In this document: positions 6,200 through 13,911 of the stretch, piece after piece
How positions within the stretch are numbered: position 1 is the stretch's first letter
Layout: each line of letters starts with the position of its first letter
NCBI GenBank assembly: GCA_910587905.1
Contig: CAJUOF010000152.1
Coordinates: forward strand, 1-20,213
Length of the DNA: 20,213 nt
Direction of reading: 5' to 3'
Origin: an uncultured Lachnospiraceae bacterium
Lineage (GTDB): Bacteria > Bacillota_A > Clostridia > Lachnospirales > Lachnospiraceae
The notes under the pieces: generated by a model
Told to the model about the DNA's origin: nothing
Database searches by the model: none
Seen by the model: only the letters and a program-made list of their open reading frames with translations
Program-made: the position numbers and the translations under genes

Positions 6200-9100
6200 A
6201 GCGTAAGGGAAAGAAATGGTTTGATGATATGCGCAGACATTTCGCAGGTGCATGGGTCGTCCTGGTCCTCACTGTCATGGCTATTGTGGTGGTCAGGGGA
6301 GCAGCCGGGGGAGAGACAGACTTTGAGCCCTGGGAGGTCGATCCTGCATTTTCTTCCAGCTATTATGATATCCCCGACCGGACCGGTTATGATTTGTCCG
6401 GGGAAGGGGAGGACGGCCGGGAGGTAAACAAAGAGAGCGGGGAAGAAGAGACAGAGGAGGAGACGGAAGCAGAAGAGACGGAAGAGGAATCGGAGGAGGC
6501 TCCGAACCTGGAGGACGAGAGTTCGCCTTTTTCTGACCGGGAACAGATTGTCCTGCCAAATGGAGTGACACAGGAGCTTAAGCCTTCCGAGACGGTTGAC
6601 GTGTCTGTGAGGCCGGAGGGGGAACCTTCCGGGAATCTGCCCTCCGTACTTCCCGGAAAGCCGGAGGGAGGAACCGGGGGATCTCCAGGCGGTGAAGGTC
6701 CGGGTCAAGAAGAAAACGAGCCCCCCTCCGGAGGGGAGAAGCCGGGAGATGAGGAACATCCCGGCGGAAACGAAGAAGAGCCTGGAGAGGGGGAAGGCCC
6801 CTCCGACGGAGGGGAAACACCAAAGCCGGATCCCGGGCCTCCCAAATTTTCCGTGATGATCGACGGTCAGGAGAAAGAGTTTGAAAGTGAGGATGAAGCT
6901 CTGGCCTGGGTCGTGGACAACAGTGGGAAAAATGATGAGGGGCAGTATTTTGAGGGATTTGTGAAGGACGAGAACGGAAATACGGTTCCAAGTTATACGG
7001 ACAAGGAGCATTTTGGCGGAAACGGGGACATCTCCTGGGATTACACAGGGGAGAGCAGTACTTATGTGGTGCCGGATGGTACAAAGGCCCTGGATCTGGT
7101 GATGCTCTCCAACAATGAGACGATCCGGACCATTGTGATTCCAAAAACGGTGGAGCGGATTGTTGTGGAGACGGGGAATCGTTTTCTTGCCCTGGAAAAA
7201 TTTGTCGTGTCGGGGGAGAATCCCCATTATGCCGGTGTGGACGGACTCTTATATCAAAAAGAAGAGAATGGGGCGATGACGCTTTACGCAGTCCCGGCCG
7301 CCAAGAAGACTGTGGACACATGGCCGGAGAACCTGACGGTGATTGGGGAGAGTGCCTTTTACCGCTCCAAAATGGAACAGGTTTCGCTTCCGGATACGGT
7401 GGAGGAGATCGAAGATTTTGCCTTTGGAGAGTCCGCCGTGGAGACCATCCTTCTGCCGGAGAGTGTCAAGACGCTTGGGAGCATGGTTTTTGATTACCAG
7501 ACTCCGAAGGATGGGGAAAACCCTCTTTCCCGTCGGATTTTAGTGGAGGCCAAGAGGCCGCCATCCGTCACAAACGCGACCTTTATTCGTTTGGATTACA
7601 ATCTGGAAAAGAAACTGGGGGAGCCAACCACGAAGATTCTGGTGCCGGATTCGGTGAAGAATCAGGTGTATGAGGCATATCTGATGACATGGGGATTGGC
7701 CCTAACTGAGCGCTACGGCGGAGAGGCCGGTTTACAGATTTTAAACACAGCAGAAAATGCCCAGGAGGAGTATGAATGCTGGGCGGAGGATGGAAAAAAG
7801 GGTTACAGGAGGAAGGGCGAGGAGAGTCCCTTTTTCTGGTCTGATGCTCTGGGAGTTTACCAGGCGGACGAGGAGGGGAGGACGGTCCTCCTAACCTGCC
7901 TGGCAACCTCTTCGTTCGTGGACCTTTCTTCCCTGGAGATTTCCTCGGTGGCGGAGGGCGCCTTTGACGGCTGTGGAGGGATGACTGCGATTCGGCTGCC
8001 GGAGAGCTTGGAACGGCTGCCGGAGGGGGCATTTGCGGCAGCTCCAAAGCTGAAGGTTGTCATTTCCTATGGCAGGTTACCGCAGGCGGAGGCGCTTGGA
8101 GTTGCGAAGAGCTGCTCGGTGTTCGTGAAACCGGAGGCTCTGGCTGACTGTCAGGCTGTCTGGGGAGGGCAGGTGCGGAAGCTCCTTGGAACGTCGGAGA
8201 AGTATTCCGTCACCACTTCCGGCCTGGTATTTGACACCAATTCTACGAGGCTTTTGGATATCCCGATGGATATGGAAACACTCACAATCCCCAGCTATGT
8301 CACCTCCGTCTACGGCGGAGCGGCAGCGGGGAGCACCGCGCTTACAAAAGTTGTCGTTCCAGCGGGTGTCACAAACGTCGGAGCGCAGGCTTTCGCAGAT
8401 TGCACGAGCCTTTCTCAGGTGTCCTGGAACACCTCCGCCTCGGTGCCGGATTCCTGTTTTGAAGGCTGTCTGAACTTAAAAACTTTTGGGGCAAACGGTG
8501 CCGGACATAATTTGACTTCCTTTGGGGCGAGGGCCTTCTATGGCTGCAACTCCCTGGGGACGGTATTGTATTATAGTTACCCGTCGGGCGGAATGAACTA
8601 CTACTATTACTATTTCCTGGAACGGATCGGAGAGCAGGCTTTCTATGGCTGCAGTTCCATGACTTATGCCTACTTGCATACTTCCGTGAAGGATTTGGGA
8701 GCTTCCGCCTTTGAGGGGAGCGGGCTGACGCAGGCATTTTGGTATACGGCTGCACCGGTGTCAGATTCCTGCTTTGCCGGCTGTGTTTCCCTGGAAACCG
8801 TGGGCTGGGGCGATGCAGGGGGGCAGGTCACGGCCGTTGGAGCGAAGAGCTTTTATGGATGTCATAGCCTTCGGACGATGCTTCTGCCGCAGACGGTTGA
8901 GAAGGTCGGCGGTCAGGCGTTTGGCGGGAGGGAGGGGCGTGAGCTCACCCTGACTGTTCAGTCAGAAGTGCCGCCGGCGTGGGAGGAGCCGGAGACTCCG
9001 GAAGGCCTCATCCTCTATGTGCCGGATTCGAAGGAAAGCGGCGATGCGGTGTATCTGGCTTATCTGGAGGCATGGAAGATCTGGCTCGGCGAACATCCGG

Positions 9101-9426
9101 AGAAGCTTTTGAAGACGGAGGACGGTGCACATCTGCGTATCTTTCCGGCGCCGACAGAGCCGGGAGAGACAGGGATAAAATCGGCAGAGTCGGAGCCGGA
9201 GACAAGACCGGCGGAACCGGAGCCGAAACAGCCGGAGACAAAGCCGGCAGAATCGGAGGCAACGGAACCGGAGGCAAGATCGGCAGAATCGGAGGCAGCG
9301 GAACCGGAGACCAAACAGGCGGAGCCGACGGACTCGGTGACAGAACCCGCGGAGCCAAAATCAGTAGAAACAAAATCGCCGGAAATGGAATCGATGGAAA
9401 TAGAAGGGATACCGGAAGGACAATGA
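6196..9426 (+). CDS. Large membrane-anchored BspA-type leucine-rich-repeat protein
   Basis: A 1076-residue protein starting at GTG 6196, overlapping the kinase stop, with GGGAGG 8 bases upstream. Residues 1-17 are basic, and 18-33 form a single hydrophobic anchor without an obvious cleavage site, so the protein is probably held in the membrane with the rest outside. A Glu-rich stretch (about 76-105) and a Gly/Pro/Glu-rich spacer (about 136-216) follow. Residues about 285-915 contain BspA/LRR_5 repeats of the type AFYGCNSLGTV...IGEQAF and two terminal modules with PP...VPDS...YLAYLEAW. Two blocks around W744 and W849 are similar, with a 105-residue period. A run of five Tyr lies between them. 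The C-terminal tail (about 987-1076) is a Pro/Glu/Ser/Ala repeat without LPxTG. In the family such proteins act in adhesion or binding; here the context suggests an envelope partner of the kinase and the MoxR module. Confidence 0.85.
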   Translation: MKRKGKKWFDDMRRHFAGAWVVLVLTVMAIVVVRGAAGGETDFEPWEVDPAFSSSYYDIPDRTGYDLSGEGEDGREVNKESGEEETEEETEAEETEEESEEAPNLEDESSPFSDREQIVLPNGVTQELKPSETVDVSVRPEGEPSGNLPSVLPGKPEGGTGGSPGGEGPGQEENEPPSGGEKPGDEEHPGGNEEEPGEGEGPSDGGETPKPDPGPPKFSVMIDGQEKEFESEDEALAWVVDNSGKNDEGQYFEGFVKDENGNTVPSYTDKEHFGGNGDISWDYTGESSTYVVPDGTKALDLVMLSNNETIRTIVIPKTVERIVVETGNRFLALEKFVVSGENPHYAGVDGLLYQKEENGAMTLYAVPAAKKTVDTWPENLTVIGESAFYRSKMEQVSLPDTVEEIEDFAFGESAVETILLPESVKTLGSMVFDYQTPKDGENPLSRRILVEAKRPPSVTNATFIRLDYNLEKKLGEPTTKILVPDSVKNQVYEAYLMTWGLALTERYGGEAGLQILNTAENAQEEYECWAEDGKKGYRRKGEESPFFWSDALGVYQADEEGRTVLLTCLATSSFVDLSSLEISSVAEGAFDGCGGMTAIRLPESLERLPEGAFAAAPKLKVVISYGRLPQAEALGVAKSCSVFVKPEALADCQAVWGGQVRKLLGTSEKYSVTTSGLVFDTNSTRLLDIPMDMETLTIPSYVTSVYGGAAAGSTALTKVVVPAGVTNVGAQAFADCTSLSQVSWNTSASVPDSCFEGCLNLKTFGANGAGHNLTSFGARAFYGCNSLGTVLYYSYPSGGMNYYYYYFLERIGEQAFYGCSSMTYAYLHTSVKDLGASAFEGSGLTQAFWYTAAPVSDSCFAGCVSLETVGWGDAGGQVTAVGAKSFYGCHSLRTMLLPQTVEKVGGQAFGGREGRELTLTVQSEVPPAWEEPETPEGLILYVPDSKESGDAVYLAYLEAWKIWLGEHPEKLLKTEDGAHLRIFPAPTEPGETGIKSAESEPETRPAEPEPKQPETKPAESEATEPEARSAESEAAEPETKQAEPTDSVTEPAEPKSVETKSPEMESMEIEGIPEGQ
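8425..8900 (+). repeat. Internal duplication in the LRR protein (105-residue period)
   Basis: The block around W744 (WNTSASVPDSCFEGCLNLKT) and that around W849 (WYTAAPVSDSCFAGCVSLET) align over about 50 residues, including ARAFYGCNSL versus AKSFYGCHSL. The distance is 315 bases. DNA copies have diverged, so this is an old duplication inside the LRR array. Confidence 0.6.
9176..9333 (+). repeat. Tail repeats encoding Pro-Glu-Ser-Ala-rich sequence
   Basis: Units related to CGGCAGAATCGGAGGC recur across the 3' end of the LRR gene. Two near-identical 36-base copies lie at 9245-9280 and 9281-9316, with shorter, more degenerate units on both sides. The unit length is a multiple of three, so copy-number change would keep the frame and only alter tail length. 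Confidence 0.7.
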
Positions 9427-10379
9427 TCATTAAACAGTCAGAACAGATTATGAGGGAAGTCGGCAAAGTGCTGATGGGAAAGGAAGCTGTCATTGAGAAG
9501 GTTCTGATGGCCATTTATGCCGGTGGCCATATTCTTCTCGAGGATACTCCCGGTGTGGGAAAGACGACCTTGGCTCTGGGCTTTTCCAGAGCGCTCGGCA
9601 TGGATTACCGACGGGTTCAGTTTACACCAGATACGATGCCGTCGGATATTACAGGCTATACGCTTCCGGGTCAGGGAGACGGCGGAGTCATTTATCGGCC
9701 GGGGGCAGTTCACACCAACCTGTTTCTGGGAGATGAGATCAACCGTACCTCTCCGAAGACCCAGTCTGCTCTTTTAGAGGCCATGGAGGAGGGAAATGTG
9801 ACGGTGGACGGGGTCACCTACCTTTTGCCGAAGCCCTTTGTCTGCATTGCGACCCAGAACCCGGTGGGAATGTCCGGAACCCAGCCGTTGCCGGAGGCTC
9901 AGCTGGACCGGTTTATGATACGGCTTTCCATCGGCTATCCAAGCACGGAAGATCAGATCCGGATTTTGGATGAAAAGCGGAGTCGGAATTCCATGGATGA
10001 GGTTCAGCCGGTGGTTACGAGAGATATGGTTTTGGAGGTCCAAAATTATCTGGCGGCCATCCGAATGACGGAACCGGTGCTGCGCTACATGACGATTTTG
10101 TGTGAGCGGACGAGGGAGGAGGACGGAGTGGAACTGGGTGTGAGCCCCAGAGGAATCATCGCCTTATCCCGGATGGCGAGAGCAAAGGCACTCCTCGGGG
10201 AGCGGGATTATGTGGTGCCGGAGGATGTGCGGGCCGTCTTTTTGGACGTGTGTACCCACCGGGTTATTTTAAAGCCACAGGCAAAGATGGAGGGGCAGAC
10301 GGTGAGAGGACTGCTGGAACAGATCATGAAAACAACGGATGTGCCGGAAATGCCCGGCAAAAAGAAAAGAAGCCTATGA
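9423..10379 (+). CDS. MoxR-family AAA+ ATPase
   Basis: A 318-residue protein. Walker A is EDTPGVGKTT (residues 40-49, K47) and Walker B is LFLGDEINR with D104 and E105. The family segment ATQNPVGMSGTQPLPEAQLD with a following arginine and the C-terminal lid (GVSPRGIIALSRMARAKALL) are present. MoxR ATPases act as chaperone-like remodelers for vWA/DUF58 partners, and the neighbouring DUF58 gene fits. The ATG at 9423 overlaps the LRR gene stop as ATGA. The frame is open about 440 bases further upstream, but that extension is Gly/Arg-rich read-through of the LRR tail repeats and is unlikely to be translated. It also overlaps the next gene by ATGA, so stoichiometric coupled expression is likely. 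Confidence 0.93.
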   Translation: MIIKQSEQIMREVGKVLMGKEAVIEKVLMAIYAGGHILLEDTPGVGKTTLALGFSRALGMDYRRVQFTPDTMPSDITGYTLPGQGDGGVIYRPGAVHTNLFLGDEINRTSPKTQSALLEAMEEGNVTVDGVTYLLPKPFVCIATQNPVGMSGTQPLPEAQLDRFMIRLSIGYPSTEDQIRILDEKRSRNSMDEVQPVVTRDMVLEVQNYLAAIRMTEPVLRYMTILCERTREEDGVELGVSPRGIIALSRMARAKALLGERDYVVPEDVRAVFLDVCTHRVILKPQAKMEGQTVRGLLEQIMKTTDVPEMPGKKKRSL

Positions 10380-11548
10380 GAACCCATCGGATGTTGTATC
10401 TGTTTGCGAGCCTCGCGGTCCTTCTGTGCGGTTTGTGGGGAGGCGGGAGGATGGCATTTGTGCTGTTTTCTCTTCTGTGCATTCTTCCGATTCTCTCCGG
10501 ACTCTGTCTCTATCTGTCTGGCAGAGGCGTCTGTCTTTCCCTGAAAGGCACACGGGCGAGCTGCCGCTGTGGACAGGAAATGGAAGTGACCATTGAGATG
10601 GAGTATCCCCTGATCCCTCCGGCGGGGAAGGTGTGGGTGGAGCTGATCTGTGAAAACCGCGTGTTTGGCATCAGAAAAGAACTGTCCTGTCTGCTGGAAC
10701 CGGGCAACGGACGACGGCAGGAATATCGTCTTTCTCTGGACACCTCCCTCTGTGGAAATTTGTCTGTCCGGGCGGAGAGACTTTTTTGTCATGACCCTCT
10801 GGGGCTGTTTTCCAGTAAACGGTCTCCCAAAAAGGAATTTCTCTATACGGTGTATCCCTTCGAGGTGCCCATGTATGTGTCCTTAAACCGGAACCGGGAG
10901 CGGGAACAGACAGGGGATATTTATGACGGCAGAAAGAGCGGAACGGATGTCAGTGAGGTGTTCGGCCTGCGGGAATACCGGGAGGGGGATCCGCTTCAGA
11001 GTATTCACTGGAAGCTGTCCGGAAAAATGAAACAGCTCATTGTCCGGGAGTTTGGCCGCCCGGTGAATTATCATACGCTCATTCTTCTTGCGCCCGCCTT
11101 TGTCTATGGAGAGAAGGAGGTGGGGTGGGAGATTGCAGGCGGGGTGTTTGATCTGGGAGTTTCCCTGAGCCGTGCTCTGCTGAGCCAGGATATTGCCCAC
11201 TTTGTGGGGTACTTTTCCGGGGGAACGATTCAGTGTGTGCCGGTGGATTCTCTGCGCGGTCATGAGGAAATGCTCCTGGGGCTGATGGATCATCCGCTCC
11301 AAAAAAATGGAGACGAAGTGTTGTTATCGTTTCTGGACAGACAGCTTTACCGTCAGTACACGAAAGTGGTCTATGTGGCAGGGGCAGTTCATGAGGCAGT
11401 GGCCGGAACGCTGTCCGGACTGGTGGATTTCTCTGTCCTTCTGGCATCGGAAAATTCCGCCGGCTATCTTTCTGGAAACGGCGGCTATACGACGGTGGGA
11501 CTTCCCGTCGGGCAACTGAGGAGTGGGGAGTTTGTCATCCCCCTTTAA
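10376..11548 (+). CDS. DUF58 domain membrane protein (MoxR partner)
   Basis: A 390-residue protein starting at the ATG overlapping the MoxR stop. Two hydrophobic segments at residues about 7-46 form a membrane hairpin. The DUF58 signature EYREGDPLQSIHWKLSGKMK followed by VREFGRP lies at about 200-229. DUF58 proteins commonly end in a vWA-like domain. Here the position expected for a DxSxS metal site reads LILLAPAFVY (A239 to V243), so metal binding there is doubtful. Its role is inferred from the MoxR-DUF58-transglutaminase arrangement, which in other bacteria is linked to envelope functions. The ribosome site is weak, consistent with translational coupling. Confidence 0.88.
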   Translation: MRTHRMLYLFASLAVLLCGLWGGGRMAFVLFSLLCILPILSGLCLYLSGRGVCLSLKGTRASCRCGQEMEVTIEMEYPLIPPAGKVWVELICENRVFGIRKELSCLLEPGNGRRQEYRLSLDTSLCGNLSVRAERLFCHDPLGLFSSKRSPKKEFLYTVYPFEVPMYVSLNRNREREQTGDIYDGRKSGTDVSEVFGLREYREGDPLQSIHWKLSGKMKQLIVREFGRPVNYHTLILLAPAFVYGEKEVGWEIAGGVFDLGVSLSRALLSQDIAHFVGYFSGGTIQCVPVDSLRGHEEMLLGLMDHPLQKNGDEVLLSFLDRQLYRQYTKVVYVAGAVHEAVAGTLSGLVDFSVLLASENSAGYLSGNGGYTTVGLPVGQLRSGEFVIPL

Positions 11549-11571
11549 CAGGACGGGAAAATGAGAGGAAA

Positions 11572-13836
11572 ATGAAAGAAAAGCAGGGTATGATCGTACT
11601 GAAAGAAAAACAGAAAAAGGAATCCGGCAGGGTGGGCGCCATTTTGACAGGGGCCTTAAGCGGGATGGGGATCGCAGCAGGAGTGACGGCGATCTTCTTT
11701 GTGCTTGGAGAAATCCGGCTCTCTTTTCTGCCGATCCTTGCAGCCGTACTGGCAGCTTTTGTGGCGTTTGCAGGAAATGGTGTCTCAGGAGGGCGGTCTT
11801 ATGGAAGCCTGTTTTGTCTTCTCGTGGCCGTGGTGTGGTTTTTTGTGTTTCGTCCCAGTGCGGTTCGGGGATTTTACGGCTGGGCTAGGGCCGTGCTCTC
11901 CCTTTGGAATCAGGCGTTTGGCACGTTTTATGGTGGAAGCGTCCCTTCCGGGTACACAGAAGCAGATCTTCACACGGCAGAGTTCATCCTCTCCCTCTTG
12001 GCTGCCGCTGCGGTCTGTGAGCTGGTGGAGAGAAAGCGCTTGCTGTTTTTGACTCTGCTGGTGTTCGTGCCTCTGTGCGCCTGTCTGCTCTTGGGCCTGG
12101 GTCTGCCGTTTTCTGTCTTGGCTGTCTTAATCGTCGGCTGGTTGGCTGCCTGGTGTGGGCTGGATGGCTCTCTCCGACTTCGTGTGGGCCTGGTGGCGCC
12201 CTTTGTGGTGGCGGCGATTCTTCTTTTCCTGTTTTCTGTGCCTCACCTCGGAAATCAGTGGCAGAGTATCTCCGCAGAATTTAAGCGTTCGGTGAAGCTT
12301 GGAATGGAGTCCTTTCGCTTCGGTACGGACTCTCTTCCCCGGGGGGATCTGACCAGAGCCTTCTCGATGCTGGAGGGGGAGGAAAAACGGCTGGAGCTTG
12401 AGATGGAAGAGACCGCCCCCCTCTATCTTCGGGGCTTTGTTGGCTCTGTATATGCGGGAAATCAGTGGAAACCCTTTTCGGCAAAAGCCTATGAGGACGA
12501 ATATGCAGGGATGCTCTCCTGGCTTAGGGAACAGGGATTTGATCCGGGAAAGCAGTATGCAGCTTATCAGAACGCTTCACCGGAGGGAGCCGGACGGACG
12601 GCCGAGGTGACGGTGAAAAATATCGGGGCGAGCAGGCGGTACGTCTATCTTCCCGAGACAGTGGCCTTTGATCTTTCGGCAGACGGTGCGTTTCAACAGG
12701 ACTGGTCCATGGAAGCATCCGGGTGGTTCGGCGAAAAGGACTATTCGTTTACCTACTATCCGGTGCAGAGTCATGCGGAGACCAGCCAGCCTGGCAGGTG
12801 GCTCTATCGGGGGGAAGGCGCCGGCCGGTTCAGGCAGGCAGAGCTTATGTACCGTTCCTTTGTCTATGATCGTTATCTGGAACTGGACGAGAGTCAAAAG
12901 GCAGCGATTGATCTGGTATTTTTTCAGGGAGGGGATCAGGAGGCAGGTGGGCTTTATTCGGTCACATCCAGGCTCCGGGCAGTGTTGCAGATCTTGGCAG
13001 AATACAGGGAAGTACCAGATCCGGTGCCAAGAAACCGGGAGTTTTTAGAGTGGTTTCTTGATGGGGGCAGGAAGGCCAATGCAGCTTACTATGCGTCGGT
13101 GGCCGTGCTTGTCTACCGGGCGGCAGGAATCCCGGCCCGTTACGCGGAGGGCTATGTGCTCACAAAAGAGCAGGCCGCACAGACAGAAGGAAATCAGGTC
13201 CTTCTCTCAGAAAAAAATGCTCATGCGTGGGCAGAAGTCTATGTGGATGGCATGGGCTGGATGGCGGTGGAGGTCACTCCGGGTTTTTACGAGGAGGCTT
13301 ACGAGGCCGATGTTGTGGTTGCAGTTCCAAGGGAAGACTTCGGGGGAACCGGAACGGATGTGGCAGGTATCCAAAGAGAGGAGAGCTACGAGCTTCCCGA
13401 GGAAATGGAAGATTTGGTCAGACCGGAAAAGACCAGGAGAAGTGTACTTTTTTTAAGTTTTCTGTCTCTTTTCCTTCTGCTGAGATGCGTGTCTTTGATA
13501 CGGAGCTTGTCCTTCAGAGGCCGGTATCTGAGGATGACAAGGGAGGAACAGTTTTTGTTCCTCTATCAAAGGATCATGGAAATGGCGGGGAGGCTGTATC
13601 CGGATTTTCATTCGGACCTTCCCTTTGAGCTTCCCGAGGACGAGACCCCACCCTTCGACCGGGCGCTTTATGAGCGCACAGTCCGGCGAATGGAAAAGCT
13701 GGTGTACGGAGGAGAGCGGCCGGTCAGGAGAGAGATTCGTTCGGCGGAGATCCTCGCTGCTCAGTTTCGCCTGGCCGTCAGAAAACAGAATGTGTGGATG
13801 AGGAAAGTCCGGAAAAAACGGCATGGCAGTCATTGA
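11572..13836 (+). CDS. Membrane transglutaminase-like protein lacking the catalytic cysteine
   Basis: A 754-residue protein. The first ~225 residues hold about seven hydrophobic segments (roughly 23-46, 50-67, 79-95, 136-152, 157-177, 178-195, 203-222). An extracellular region follows with APLYLRGFVGSVYAGNQW. The transglutaminase core lies at about 490-575: GIPARYAEGY, NAHAWAEVYVDGMGW, EVTPGF. Where the family has Cys (G-x-C-x-x-F/Y-A-S) the protein has NAAYYAS, placing A504 at the nucleophile position. H551 is kept, and the acid position is E567. A final membrane segment (about 624-642) precedes a cytosolic tail. It follows the DUF58 gene by 23 bases with AGAGG before the ATG. It belongs to the MoxR-DUF58-transglutaminase cluster, but is probably not an active peptidase or cross-linker (inference). 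Confidence 0.87.
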   Translation: MKEKQGMIVLKEKQKKESGRVGAILTGALSGMGIAAGVTAIFFVLGEIRLSFLPILAAVLAAFVAFAGNGVSGGRSYGSLFCLLVAVVWFFVFRPSAVRGFYGWARAVLSLWNQAFGTFYGGSVPSGYTEADLHTAEFILSLLAAAAVCELVERKRLLFLTLLVFVPLCACLLLGLGLPFSVLAVLIVGWLAAWCGLDGSLRLRVGLVAPFVVAAILLFLFSVPHLGNQWQSISAEFKRSVKLGMESFRFGTDSLPRGDLTRAFSMLEGEEKRLELEMEETAPLYLRGFVGSVYAGNQWKPFSAKAYEDEYAGMLSWLREQGFDPGKQYAAYQNASPEGAGRTAEVTVKNIGASRRYVYLPETVAFDLSADGAFQQDWSMEASGWFGEKDYSFTYYPVQSHAETSQPGRWLYRGEGAGRFRQAELMYRSFVYDRYLELDESQKAAIDLVFFQGGDQEAGGLYSVTSRLRAVLQILAEYREVPDPVPRNREFLEWFLDGGRKANAAYYASVAVLVYRAAGIPARYAEGYVLTKEQAAQTEGNQVLLSEKNAHAWAEVYVDGMGWMAVEVTPGFYEEAYEADVVVAVPREDFGGTGTDVAGIQREESYELPEEMEDLVRPEKTRRSVLFLSFLSLFLLLRCVSLIRSLSFRGRYLRMTREEQFLFLYQRIMEMAGRLYPDFHSDLPFELPEDETPPFDRALYERTVRRMEKLVYGGERPVRREIRSAEILAAQFRLAVRKQNVWMRKVRKKRHGSH

Positions 13837-13861
13837 CTTGTACTACTGAATGAATTATAAT
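13833..13861 (+). promoter_or_regulatory. Promoter for the yicC-remA-gmk unit
   Basis: TTGACT (13833-13838) and perfect TATAAT (13856-13861) are 17 bases apart. The -35 box overlaps the stop codon of the transglutaminase-like gene. Transcription would start near 13868, after which yicC begins at 13912. No terminator is visible between the two genes, so read-through from the upstream operon into yicC is also possible. Confidence 0.75.
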
Positions 13862-13911
13862 AGATTAGATTGCGAAGCATTCGATCGGGTTACGTGGAAG
13901 GAAACGAGAAA

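Noticed and set aside
6070..7227. 385-residue minus strand reading frame opposite the LRR gene start
   Set aside because: It is antisense to a well-supported, translationally coupled gene and shows no domain or ribosome site.
8979..9422. N-terminal extension of MoxR of about 148 residues
   Set aside because: It is Gly/Arg-rich read-through of the LRR tail repeats in another frame; MoxR homologs start near MIIKQSEQI, and the ATG at 9423 shows the same stop-overlap pattern as its neighbours.
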